64,000 nt of DNA. It comes from Calvatia gigantea. Lineage: Eukaryota > Basidiomycota > Agaricomycetes > Agaricales > Lycoperdaceae. Positions 37,301-48,893 of this stretch are shown here, in pieces. The stretch spans positions 62,001 to 126,000 of the forward strand of contig JACAAK010000017.1 in NCBI GenBank assembly GCA_025093985.1. The letters run 5' to 3'. The first letter of the stretch is position 1. Each line of letters begins with the position of its first letter. The position numbers were made by a program, and so were the translations under genes. Below the pieces are notes generated by a model that was not told the origin of the DNA, searched no databases, and saw nothing but the letters and a program-made list of their open reading frames with translations.

Positions 37301-38097
37301 TTGTGCCCCTTTGCGGAAAGATCGAGTGTAGTCAGATGGACGATGGGCTCGTCAACGTCTTCCACCGTTTTCTCAACAACGTAGCGCAGGTCAAGCGCAA
37401 GATCGGAAGATTCGAACAAAGCCTTCTTCTGTCTCTGAGGGCCAATGTTGAGGGGAACACTGTCATCAGTCTACGATGCTAGCGACGTGTGGGTTACGTG
37501 CGTAGTTGAACGCGGGTGCACATTCGACATTGACGGTCAATGAACCACGAATGCATTCCACCCGGCGGATGAGCCACGGGAGGAGAGGTTTAGAAGGAGT
37601 GCCAGTAGCGCCCGGCTGAAGCGGGCGAGGAAGGAAATCTACACGGTAGCAGAGGGTTAGAACGGGGAGGAAGCGAACCGAAGAGATGACCAGCACCGGT
37701 GACGCTAACGACACCGAGGTCGTTCATAAACTTGGTCTGAAGAACATTAGAACTTGGCAGATAATTCTGCTTTGAGGTGTAAGGTATGGTGGGCTGGATG
37801 GAAAAATGGCCGCCCTTGTCCTTGTCGAGGATGCGGGCAAAGACGGATGGCGAATCGAAGTGCGGGATACAATAGCTCTCAACTATCGAAAAAAAATCAG
37901 GGGACGCGATTGAAAGTAGGAAGGGAAATGCACATACTGGAACCGTCGAGGCTGACAAGAGCCGCTGTTCTGAGGTTGCCTATGCTTGAAGATATGTCGA
38001 TATGTTGGCACCTGACGTCATTAGGAACAGACACTCACAGGCCATGGTCAGCAATGGGGAGGTACCCGCGCTCTTGGGCGGGTTGGTAGTAGCTCAT
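34309..38097 (-). CDS. GH15 glucoamylase-like glycoside hydrolase (no starch-binding domain)
   Basis: Inverting exo-hydrolase of the (alpha/alpha)6 fold; this bacterial-like subgroup includes glucoamylases and trehalases, so the substrate is uncertain. The ATG at 38097 starts [20 protein letters not shown], with no signal peptide, so probably intracellular. Then [85 protein letters not shown] and the hallmark [20 protein letters not shown]. The two catalytic glutamates are expected in [20 protein letters not shown] and [10 protein letters not shown]. It ends [19 protein letters not shown] near 34309. Many short exons, all joining by GT-AG introns, with no frame break found. Neighbours: the tRNA just downstream and P450-1 upstream on the same strand. 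Confidence 0.9.
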
Positions 38098-38374
38098 GAC
38101 AGTGCGGCGTTGGTAGTTGGGGCGGAGAGCAATTGAGCGAGATCGATAGATACAGAGTGATCTATCAACTCCTTGAAATGCTATCCGCATCTCTGCATGT
38201 CATCGCATTGGTCATTCTTAGACACACATCTGAGAACTCCTTCTGCTGACTAACCTTTCTCACGCACTCAGGTCCAAGCTACCGAGAGTCTCAAATTATC
38301 TTTCTTTATTAATTCATTAATCATTGCCTTCTTGCATTCTACGGTCGTATTACAATATCTGGATCCTCAAGTAA

Positions 38375-40485
38375 TTACTTCGCTAAAATCTTGCCACTCT
38401 CATGAATGCTCCTCTTCCTTAACAACAGGTGTGCTTTGACGTCCGGCATACACGCATGCGCCACCCACTGATTATCTGGTCTTCTTTCTCCTTCCAGCTT
38501 AATATCATAAGCCAATAGGATGTACGCAATCGTCGCCCGAATTTCGTGCGCGGAAAAAAACCTGAAAACATACTCAGCCAAAACGTGTCTCTGGGTAAAA
38601 AAATCATAACACCTACCTGCCTGGACACGCATGTTTGCCTAATCCCCAGAGTACCCAGTTCGTAGACAACGAAGCAAATGCGTGTTTCACGTGGAATTCC
38701 GCCCCATTTCCTCCTTCCAAATAGCTTTTACCGAGCTTGTAAAACCGGTATCCGTCAAAAGGCATGCGGATCGGCATAGAATGTACCATCGTGGTGCATG
38801 GCATCACTAATCACCGACACGGAAGTTCCATACGGAAGTGTAATGCCATTGGAAAACTTGAAGCCCTTTGGATCCATCACCTTGCGCATCATTGAAACTA
38901 AGAAAAATGGTCCGTCATCGAAGAGAATAAAAGGAACTTCAGTGCTTACTTCCGCTTAGACTTGAGTATCTCACGGATTCGTGCACGAAACTGTCCATTT
39001 TGTACAGTTTTCGAAATTAGCACTTTTAGACCATCCCTCTGACTCTATAATTTCTTGCGCCTCGGCTCTTAGGGGCTCTATGTATTCCGGTCGGGCTGCA
39101 AGATCGAATAACACATGTGCCATGATCTGGGTTAATGCTATCAGGTCTTTTCCCCCCAAACGCCCGCCATGAAATTACTCACCATGGAAGTCGTATGAAT
39201 GGCCGCAAAATTAATGAACAAGATCCTCATGCCCAGGTTGTCCACTTTCGTATCTTCACCCTGCGCTTCATCGACCAACCACGATACCATGTCATCCTAC
39301 GCAGACTTATTAACACTCAGGAAGGGTTTGCCATCAAAAAATACGCACAGGTTTCCCTTCATAATTATCTCCATGTTCTTCTTTCATCCTAATTCTCTCC
39401 TGAATGACGGGTCCAAGATACTTCAAACACAACTCCCGATGTTTCTTGTAAGGCGACAACAACGGTCCGACAATCCTATATCATCCTCTCAGTCCACTTG
39501 AATCCTTTCAAACTGAACGGCAAAATCTTGGAACTCACGGGTGCAAGAATTTGGGCACCAAGTTAATCAACGCTGCGGCACTCATAACGTTCCCCGCGAA
39601 TCCGATACACAAGTCTAAATATCCCGGATTGCGACATAATGGCAGTCCTACGAAGACCCGGTTGCTCATGCGAGCCACGAGTCTCTCGAGTGTATTCCAT
39701 AATGGTACCTTCGTCCATTCTGTCATGATATACTGGAATTACGGGGAGTTCAGGAGCTGGAGGGGGGGAAAACCTACGATTTCCTGTAGTTGGGATTAAA
39801 TCTTGTAATGCGGCGACGCATTCGTCGTGCATATCGTCACTGACAATTCCATCAACAAAAGGAGCTGACCAATCAGTGGTGGCTAAGTACTCACCAGTAC
39901 GGGGCGAAGGATACCAACTTGGTCCTCATAATCTTCAAATGATACACGCTATTCTCAATATTGGACTTGATCGTGTAATCGAATCTCACACTCTACACAT
40001 GCAGCGAAACCCCATTCAGTCCCTCACCCAGCTCTCAAAAAAAAAAGTGAATAAGGAAACATGAAACTTACCTCAACCCCTCCCTGATGAAAACTAATCT
40101 CCTCCCCCGCCCTCCTCATATCCTCAACCAACTCTCCACCGCCCACCACAAACTCCCACCGACTTATAGTAGGTACTTTGAATAATTGGGCTGGGTATTT
40201 ATCGTATCCTTGCTGGAAGATTTGTCGACCTTGCTTGAAGAATTTGAGTGCGGAGATGTACGAGGTTAAGCGCCCCGAGTAACCGATCGTTGGGATGTGG
40301 TCGAACTGCAGAGTCGGAAATAGGAAGTGAGTTTTTTTTAAAGCTCTGTGGGGACGTTCAAACGCACTGTCGGATGGTAGGTATCAAGGTATGCCTTGCC
40401 CTAAGGTGATGAGGACAACAGCACCCGTGAGGATGTGTATGTTTTGTAATAGTGTAGTGATGAGGGGCTCTATCTCGGCCAGCAT
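38375..40485 (-). CDS. cytochrome P450 (copy 1), three apparent frame breaks
   Basis: Heme-thiolate monooxygenase, ER-anchored by an N-terminal segment (QNIHILTGAVVLITLG). The ATG at 40485 is followed by FDHIPTIGYSGRLTSYISAL, KVPTISRWEFVVGGGELVED, the I-helix stretch AAIHTTSM, the K-helix ExxR in HESVRYSSL, the PERF-like FDGYRFYKLG and the heme loop WGLGKHACPGRFFSAHEIRA with the Cys ligand. The Agaricomycete P450 style is clear; substrate unknown. Breaks: one surplus base at the C3 run 40399-40401, one missing base at 39008-39011 (an A run on the coding strand) and one surplus base at 38757-38760 (a T run on the coding strand). It is either a decaying copy or poorly sequenced. Closely resembles P450 copy 2. 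Confidence 0.85.
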
Positions 40486-40615
40486 GTTGGACGTTAGACA
40501 CTGTTGCTGCGGTCTTCATTATTGGGGGCGTTCTTATGTTGGTACGCGACCATTCTCCGCTACCCAGCACTCAGCCCCCAATCACCTCCATTGTCACATA
40601 TCTGCACCACTAACT

Positions 40616-40960
40616 TTATATGTCCGACTCCCGCTGGGGGTATGTTGTAGAAGCGGCTCCCGACCCCTTGCATGATATTCCCAACAGGAGTGGTACAAGA
40701 ACGGAACGCAAATATTCTTGACTACGACGGTCCATTTCAACTCCACCACTCGCATTTCCCAAGTCCACAACCAGCTCCCCGCCACGGACAACAAACTCCC
40801 ACAAGTCCATTGTCGGCGCCTTGAACATATCCGTTAGATATCTGCCATACCCCCTCCGTTCTGAGGGATTCGCCGGCCTTCTTTAAGTTACTTGCTTGCG
40901 GAAATGTAGTAATGTGAAGTAAGTGTGTTGGCTGTTGGGTTGCGACCGGACTCTGAGCCA
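40616..40960 (-). pseudogene. cytochrome P450 fragment (N-terminal part only)
   Basis: The minus strand reads YYISASK, stop, LKEGRRIPQNG, then in another frame RYLTDMFKAPTMDLWEFVVR and GGELVVDLGNASGGVE. This lines up with the same region in both neighbouring P450s (LTSYISA..FKQGRQIF..GY..KVPTISRWEFVVGGGELVED). The stop and the frame change show decay. No I-helix or heme loop follows before the start of P450 copy 1 at 40485, so it is truncated. Confidence 0.75.
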
Positions 40961-41439
40961 GAGGGTATGGGTATATAGGTTCCCGGCCCATTCATGTGGA
41001 TGGGGAAATTGGGAGGGGGGTGTGTAGGTTGAGGTGGGCTTCAGGTGGACCCGCGAAAGGTCGGGCGAAGACACATACGTTTCGTGAGAACGAGGTGACG
41101 AAAGGTAGTATTCCGGCGCAGAAGTTGCAAACTCCTTGTCCCCTCATAATAACCATAGGGGAACCACAAGCGACAACGCCCGAAACACTCCCTTCAAATT
41201 ACCTAGCCATGGTCGAAAGGGAAAAAAATGCAATTCTCCAAGGCGGCTCTAACAACGCATTGGAACTAAACTCAGAATGCAGTGTGCTCGACCGGGGACT
41301 GAGAAAGGTTAGTATCCATTTTGTAAGTGCTCATGCGGCTTGTCGAGTCGGCCAATCCACAGAAGAATATCACCTTCATGTTTGGAGTTTGGGTTAAACG
41401 ATTTGGGCCTACCATTTCTTTTCCTCCATATTTTCTATA

Positions 41440-41650
41440 TTTAAGTAAGCTGGAAATGGAGGACAGCAGCACGTACCTTACGGATTGTATAGAGAGATGA
41501 GTGCCTGAGAATGTGGGCCATAAATGGTTTTGTTGGCCAGTAGTGGTCCTGGCGGTTGACAACCCAGTGGAATCTTGACGTCGGGGACGATAGATGAATT
41601 TGTAAGACATCGTTGTTATTTTGCTTTACGCTGTCTGCGGTGTGTACCAA
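41440..41650 (-). pseudogene. beta-mannosidase fragment (C-terminal part)
   Basis: The minus strand reads FHWVVNRQDHYWPTKPFMAH then ILRHSSLYTIRKVR. This matches the intact mannosidase at [29 protein letters not shown] and VRKV, about 45.0-44.9 kb. DNA similarity runs through the exon end into the splice donor (CCGTAAGGTAC versus CCGCAAGGTAC). No other part of the mannosidase was recognised nearby. It lies between the P450 fragment and P450 copy 2. Confidence 0.6.
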
Positions 41651-41782
41651 CTCATGGCTCTACTACAAAACCTACACTAAATCCAAAGCCAGTTCGTTAA
41701 TCATGCTAGGTCGTTCGGGGCGTTAAAATGAGGCCTGTCTGGTTTCAACTGAACATAGTCAACCCTCTCAAGCCTTCCAGTT

Positions 41783-43855
41783 CTAATGACCGCTCCTCTG
41801 TCGAAATAACAAGTGAGCCTCAGGGTCTGGCCGAGATGCGCGCGGACCCCATTGGCTGTCGAGCTCTCTTCCTCCCCCCAGCCTAATATCATAGTTCAGT
41901 AGAACATATGCAACAGTCGCTCGTATTTGGTGCGCAGCGAAAAATCTGATAATTCTCAGCCAATTGCATTGTTGATAGAATATGGTATACTCACCGGCCC
42001 GGACATGCATGTCTGCCCAACCCCCAGAGTAGCCAATTAGGCGACATCGAGGTAAACGCGTGCTTCACGTTAAATTCCGTTTCGTTCCCTTCGTCTAGGA
42101 CAGCCCTTTCCGAGTTTGTAAAACCGATATCCGTCAAATGTGTAGGGATCAGGGTAGAATGCTGGGTCATGGTGCATGGCATCGCTGATCACAGACACGA
42201 AATTTCCACATGGTAAAGTAATGCCATTGGAAAATTTGAAGCCTTTCGGATCCACTACCTTGCGCACCATGGCGACTAAAACTTGGTTAGTCCAATACCG
42301 AATCAAGTTGAAGTGTAACCGACCTGTATTGAGGCTCGAATATCTAATGCACTCGCGTATAAAACTGTCCAGCTTGTAGAGTTTTGCAACGGCACTTTTT
42401 GACCATCCCCCCGATTCTGTTATCTCTTGCGCTTCCGCCCGCAGTGGTTCTATGTACTCTGTCCGGGCGGCAAGGTTAAATAACACATGGGTCATCGCCT
42501 TGCAAGCGTAGTCAGTTTCATGGGCGGAGGACCATCATGAACGGAGTACCATTGAAGTTATGTGAATAGAGGCCAAATTGACGAATAGGATTCTCATTGC
42601 CAAGTTTTCAATTTTGGCATCTTCACCCTGGGCCTCATCGACCAGCCACGATACCAAGTCATCCTACGAACGCTTGTTAACACGAGGAAACAACCCCACC
42701 ACGAGGGAAATACATACGGGCTTCCCTTCCCAATCATCCCCGTGTTCCTCTTTCATCCTAATTCGCTCCTGGATAAGCGGGCCAAGATACCTCAAGCCCA
42801 ACTTCTGGTGTTTCTCATAAGGTGATAATAGCGGTCCGACAATCCTGTAGTATCTTTAAGCTCAGCCACTCTCTCAGAATCCCAAACACAGAACTCACGG
42901 GTGCAAGAACTTGGGCGCCATATTAATTAACGCAGCTGCCTTCATAATATTTATTGCGAATCCAATGCACAGGTCCAGATACCCCAGATCTCGGCATAGA
43001 GGCACCCCAACGAATACGCGATTTCCCATTCGCGCCGCGAGCATCTGACATGCACTCCATAGCTTTATCCTCGTCCATTCTGTTACCCAAGTCAGAACAG
43101 GGGTTGGAGGAGTTGGGAGGGCGGGTGCCTACGAAGATTGGTGGCTGGGATCAGGTCTTGGAGTGCGACGATGCACTCGTCAGTGCATGTCATCGCTGTA
43201 GGTATGTCAATAAAGGCCCAGTTTCTGGTTGACATTTCGGTGCTAGCACTTACCAAAGCGGTGCAAACGGTACGAACTTCGTTCCGATCACCTTCAAATG
43301 GTACGTGCTTTTCATGATGTTGGACTTGACCGTATAATCAAGCCTCACGTTCTATACCGCCACAAGCAGAGCTGATTTGATCCCCCAAACCAAATACCAA
43401 GACCAAGTAACTCACATCAACGATGCCTTGGTGAAAACTGAGCTCCTCTGATCCAGCCCTCCTCAAATCCTCAACCAGCTCCCCTCCGCCAATGATGAAC
43501 TCCCATTTATTCAAGGTTGGCACCTTGAATATTCCTTTTGGATATTTGCTTATACCCTTCTTGAAAAATCTGCCGTCCTTGGGTAAACACCTTGAATGCA
43601 GAAATGTACGAAGTGAGGCGACCTGAGTGGCCGATTGTTGGGATGTGGTCGAGCTGGGATTTGCTTTTAGTCTTTACTTTTCGGGGAAGGGGGGAGGAGA
43701 CGTACAGTTGGTCGGTGAGTGTCAAGGTACAATTTGCTGATAATAAGGAAGAAGATGCAGCCAACGATAAGCTGGACGTTCAATCGTGGTGAGACGTGAA
43801 TGGCGTCTACTCCCGATAGTACGCCGTTGTGCAGGAATGAAGTCGTCAGATCCAT
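41783..43855 (-). CDS. cytochrome P450 (copy 2), two apparent frame breaks
   Basis: Close paralog of P450 copy 1, same strand. The ATG at 43855 (MDLTTSFLHNGVLSG) leads to a membrane anchor (LNVQLIVGCIFFLIISKLYL), then DHIPTIGHSGRLTSYISAF, KVPTLNKWEFIIGGGELVED, RMGNRVFVGVPLCRDLGYL, the I-helix region ASIHITSM, ExxR in RECIRYSSL, PYTFDGYRFYKLG and the heme loop WGLGRHACPGRFFAAHQIRA. It ends AHLLFRQRSGH at 41783. Frame breaks: C3 at 43555-43557 (EGYKQ should read EGISKYPKGIF) and C3 at 42104-42106 (YKLGK to AVLDEGNETEF); each is cured by one base fewer. Upstream on the same strand is the beta-mannosidase. Confidence 0.87.
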
Positions 43856-44158
43856 CCACAGTAACATGGTGCGTATCCAACAGCGCTTGCCATCTCTCCA
43901 TTCAAGTCCTTCTTATGTTGCTGGTCATCCATTCCACGAGCACTTGGGTTTAGGGATGACCTTGCGCCCGACGGCTGTTTAGGTCATCATCGGGACTAGG
44001 CATGACTTAGGCCGTTATGGCAAGTCGTGGCATGGACAAGACGCTATGCGGCTGATTCAGACAGGGATCCAATGATAGGAACAGGTGCAGTAGGAGAACG
44101 GAGCAAACATTCTAGTTAGTAGCTTCCTATGGTTGGCTCTCCCAACGTCCTCGCCTTC

Positions 44159-47100
44159 TCAGCTCCCTAGATACGCATACTGTATCATTCTCTGCCCCAG
44201 TCCCCTCACAACTACCTCTTGTGGATCTCCTGGAACGACATCCAAGTTATTGTCACTCCAAAATACCTCCCAGTCTCTCTCATCCGCGCTGACAACCGAA
44301 AAGAATAAGCTCTTCACAGGCCGGTTGACCTCAATCTTGAGCACCGTCTCCTTCTCACTCTCCTTCTCCATCCTAATCCTCAACCCCGGATCTGGGAGCT
44401 CCAAGTACTTAAACGGCTGTGGCCAATCCACATATCTCGCTAACACGTCCCCAGTTTCCGGATGCAGCAATCTCGCACAAACAACAACGGTACAACTGGT
44501 GTTATTGATCGTAGATTCGTCTGCCGGAGGTTCAGGGCACTTGAAGCTTAGCAACTCCACGGCCTGGTTGGTGGGTATAAGTCCAGGGTATTCTTCGCCC
44601 TTACACCATCCAGATGTAGGTCGGAGATCGAAGTAGCTTAGTGAGAGCGTTGCGTGCGTCGGCTGAAGAAGGGTTGACACAGCACAAATTGTGAGGGTGG
44701 CCCCTGTACTTTGGAATGCACCGAATTCGTAGAACTGTTTTTCATTTGAGTTTTAGTCTGATATAGGGACTCGGGAACATACAGAATCAGGTCGGTCATT
44801 TGCCCTATTTTTCGCCACCTGAACATGTAAGGTTAGGTGAGTCCGAAGCAGAAAATGGAACAAGATGTACCTTGCGGACGATATGGAGAGATAATGGTCT
44901 CAGAATGCGGGAAATGGTATAGTATGCCGGCTTGGGCCTCATCTAACGTAAACCTCATTGTCCAACTGAGGCTGATGTGAATAGGCGCTGTGACTCACAA
45001 AATAGTCGATAATTGCCCACGAGACGACAGGCCAGCAATCATTCAATTGCCAAATGAGCACGCCTGAGCACTACACAGGGAGGTCAGCTTGCGTCTTTTG
45101 AAACGATTGAAAGCGGATCGTGTTGCAGGCATTGCTCACATATTCCTTGCCCCTTCCTGCCCAAGCCTGCTTCCAGGACCGATAAGCAAACCCGACGCCT
45201 TCCGCTTGCATCACCTGAGTACGAAAGGCATATCTGGGTGGATGTCATATTATCAGAAGCGAACCTATAATTAAAGGTGGAAGGTATACGTTTCGAGGTC
45301 CTCCGTGACCCTGAAATTCTCGTTCATGACAATTGCAAAACGACGTTCAAAGCTCCCAGCACGGATGTGCTGAGCCATAAGTGGGGACTGCGCGTGCCAT
45401 TGTTCCTGGCTTGTGGCTCCCATCCAAAATTGCATGGTGTGCATGGATGGGAATGAGGGAAGACCAAATTCGCTACGAATTTTTGTGAGCCGTGTTAGCT
45501 GTACCAGATCGTTATTCATTACCTAACAAGCCGACCATACATCTTGTCGTAATTCTGGTATGGCAACTCTTTCCCTCCCCATACATCCCAAATGTGGACA
45601 TCTCCGATTGTCTGGTCGGCGGTGTTCCAGCCCTCACCCCCGTAGGGTGAGCCGCGATGATACGGAAGAGGAGGATCTGTAAGCTTCCTGACAATCTGCG
45701 GAAATACCTCTTCGTAAAGCTTACGGGCGGGTAAGTTAGAAGTGCTCTATGGTTTGCAGTGAGTTGAAAATGGCACGCAGTGTCATGGATGCCCGATTTT
45801 ACCTCCCCACTGCAGAATCTGCTGGTAATCTTCGTTATTCCCGCAAAAAAGGGCAAGGCAGGGGTGGTGTCTTAAACGTTTGACATTCTGTTCGGCCTCA
45901 AGGGCCACATTCGCGACGAACTCGTCGTGAGCAGGGTATATACCACACGCAAACTGGAAGTCCTGCCAAATTAAAATGCCAAGCTCTTCTTTTCTTCAGA
46001 ATCGTCACCTTGAGTAGCCTGGTTGATGAACTTACCATCACATATGTCATAGAAAATATCGGGTTCATAAATCCCCCCACCCCAAACCCGGACCATGGTT
46101 TGGTTTCCGTCCCGAGCCAATGTTAATAAATGTCGATATTTATCGTGTGCGATTCTGGTCAGGAAGTTATCGGCGGGAATCCAATTCGATCCTAATATGA
46201 AGAAGTTCAGGGCATTGCGCAGTTTAAGTTTGAATTTTGTACGGCACCTCCAGCAAACATCGTGACTTTGTTGACCTCAAACACGAAGGACGTTCCGGCA
46301 CCATGTTGATCTGGTTCTAAAAGTCTTTCCTGGATCAACGCCACTGACCGAAAACCAATTCGCCTCGTGGAACTGTCTATGACTGCGCCGTTCTAAAGGA
46401 ATGGATCAAGGGAAGCCAGACCAAGCAACGGCAGATGCTTACTGCGCATAAGATGGATACCTCGACATCATACAACGCTTGATTTCCATAGGCAAACGGC
46501 CACCATAGCTCGATACCTTTCTCTTGTAGGTCATCCCAGCTCACGATATTGTCCAGTTTCACGAAACGAGAATGAGTCTGGAGGTTGCAAACGGACGTCT
46601 CGCTTCGAACTACCTCGCCGTCGGTTGACTTGAGAGTAACAAGGAACGCCTTGACATCCGCTGAAGGGTTGCCGTCCAATTCTACGTCGACTTTCAAGGC
46701 GATGAAGGGGTTGGCATAAGTGCGTGGATAGAAGTCCTGAATGCGGGTAGAATATGTCGTCAGCGTGATAGGGCGGTATGGTCCACATGTCATGAGTTCT
46801 GGGCCCTATTTCACATATCGTCAATAATGAAATTGGGCGTGAAAGCAGGATCAACTATACCCAGTCCCATCTGGTAGTTCATCAGGGTGGTTTCACAAAG
46901 AGTATAGCTCAACGCACCTCCAGTCGTACTGCGCTTTACGCAGGTACAGGCGGCTAGGGTTACCAAGGTTGACGGAGCCCGCTCTGTGATAACCTCCACG
47001 ATCAGCCTCCTCAAGTGCACGTTTCTTCGCTGATTTGAAATGGAGAAGTAGCGTATTCTCGTCTTCGAGCAACAAATTCAGATTATTTTCTTTGTGGGAT

Positions 47101-47715
47101 ATTTCGTACGTGTATATTCTGAACATGTTAGCGCACTCCAAGATACGGGAGCCATTCTAAACAAAAGTAAGTACAAAATGTCCGTCTGGCAAAACGGGCG
47201 GGGAAACCAACGAGGAACACGTCACAGAGGGTGTCGAGCCCTTCAAACTCGAGCAACAAGTGTTCGCCTACTGCAGGTGGCTTAACCTGGAACATGGTTC
47301 TGTATAGCCATTCGACTTCGCCAATCCCTGGCGTATATTCAATGCGACTTTCGTTGCCTGAGTAAATCGGACTACTCACATTGAACCTTATGTTCATTGA
47401 AACCAGTAAACGGGTCCGGAATAAAGCTGTTGTGCAATAGATCGATATGGACTTCTGAAGGAAATTGGGATACCGGAATCCAATCCCGGTTGTAGTCTTG
47501 GCCTACGGGACGCTCAAGCTCGTGTTCAAGGGCCACGTACACGTCATAATTCCGCTTCTTCCAGTACCAAGTTTGGGATATCTGTCGAGTAGTGGCCAGC
47601 ATCATCCCAATGTGAGATAAGAAAGGTGGCCGATTCAAAGGAATACCGAATTCCATCACAAAACCGTCCACCAACCCTCCACTGGCTGAGTAATCTCTTG
47701 CTTCGATTGGGTCAT
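44159..47715 (-). CDS. beta-mannosidase, GH2, with a 10-nt microexon
   Basis: Retaining exo-hydrolase releasing mannose from beta-1,4-manno-oligosaccharides. The ATG at 47715 gives [11 protein letters not shown], then [37 protein letters not shown] and [17 protein letters not shown]. The WDWGP motif is assembled from three exons; the middle one is only 10 nt (46870-46861). Further: [38 protein letters not shown]. The acid/base is in [13 protein letters not shown] and the nucleophile in [10 protein letters not shown]. Then [20 protein letters not shown] and a C-terminal sandwich domain ending at 44159. No signal peptide, as in cytosolic type B enzymes. One frame break after ILQW is cured by dropping a base at the C4 run 45805-45808, which also restores a phase-0 donor. 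Confidence 0.92.
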
Positions 47716-48325
47716 GTTATCACAACCAATTTCAGTAGTCAGCTGCCTTGGCTTTGCCCTGCCTCGGCGAGTTGATAACGCGCAACAAAGCAACACCGGA
47801 TGCATTAAGGCCGCCGGGCGGTGGTGGTGAAAGCAATTATGAAAGGGAAGTCATGTGAATTCAGTCAAAGCGAAATTAGGGGAATGAGGTCACTCAAGAG
47901 CAACGTCAGCAGATGAAAATCAAGTGTAGAGTTGACCCTGAAGACCTCACCCCCACAGATTTCCTTTCGTGTAATCCAGAATAATCATTCTCTGCTTCCT
48001 CCCGATAGGGAAGGCATTGAATCCAGCGACCCTTGTTCTCTCTCGACGTTGGCACCGACTCTCTTGCGTGTTTTGCCGGCACTCCAGCACACTTTCAACG
48101 AAGGATTGCTTGTCCACGCGCTGACAGGCCGTCAAGCGTTTGTGGTCAGATTCCTTGTGGCTGTGAGTCATAGGCTTATCTAAAGCACAATCTTAGAGGC
48201 CGCTGATATCGCAACAGTTCCTTGCTGGCGGTTTTAACAAACCATATTCACCATCTCTACCTTCACTCAATTGCATCATAGAGGTGCTGCATCCTCAAGG
48301 AGACTAACATTCTTAGACCCACGCT
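47716..48325. other. intergenic, divergent promoter region
   Basis: Between the beta-mannosidase (-) and the GNAT gene (+), so it should hold both promoters. No coding signal or clear motif recognised. Confidence 0.45.
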
Positions 48326-48893
48326 ATGTCTCCGGAGGATCCAGGTGTAGTAGGTAAGAGCAAGTTCGAATTTCGCTTGCGAGATCTGAAGTATTGTTGT
48401 TTTAGACACAAACAAGTTTCATGTGAGTTGTCGGCGCATCGAGGTCAAGGATACCTTGCCCCTTCGACATGCAATCCTCTGGCCCACAAAGGATATTTCT
48501 CATGTACAGCTTCCTGAGGATGATACCGGAATTCATCTCGGAGCGTTCCTGGTAGACGCCGAGAGAGAGGAACCAGTTGCGGTCACATCTCTCTTCATAG
48601 AGGATATACCTCAACTTCCTGGATTACTGCCGCTTTCCGCCCATGCAACGCGTGTTATACGTTTTTGAAAATTCGCCTGCCACATTGCGTACCAGCAGAA
48701 AGTAATCGGCAGTCGCCTTCTCGACTATGCGGTCTCCTTTGCTGAATCTGAGATGAATGGTGCCGTGCTGTGGTGTGATGCACGCCTGACAGCTTTGGGA
48801 TGGTATCAAAAACGAGGTTTGGAACAGTTTGGAGACACTTTTTACAAAGGACCTGTAGAATACGTTCGGATGAAACGGGAGCTCCATAATTAG
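48326..48893 (+). pseudogene. GNAT N-acetyltransferase with an in-frame TGA
   Basis: Acetyl-CoA-dependent acetyltransferase of the GNAT fold. The ATG at 48326 starts MSPEDPGVV; an intron at 48354-48407 joins to TNKFHVSCRRIEVKDTLPLR. Then HLGAFLVDAEREEPVAVTSL and PLSAHATRVIRF, followed by TGA (48666-48668), then in the same frame KFACHIAYQQKVIGSRLLDY (the acetyl-CoA loop), AESEMNGAVLWCDARLTA, LGWYQKRGLEQFG and YKGPVEYVRMKREL, stopping at 48891-48893. The family usually has Arg just before KFA, so CGA to TGA by one C-to-T change is the simplest reading. Both sides share one frame, so it is not an indel. An intron removing the stop (donor GTTATA at 48660) would also delete conserved residues. 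About 170 residues if read through. Confidence 0.75.
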
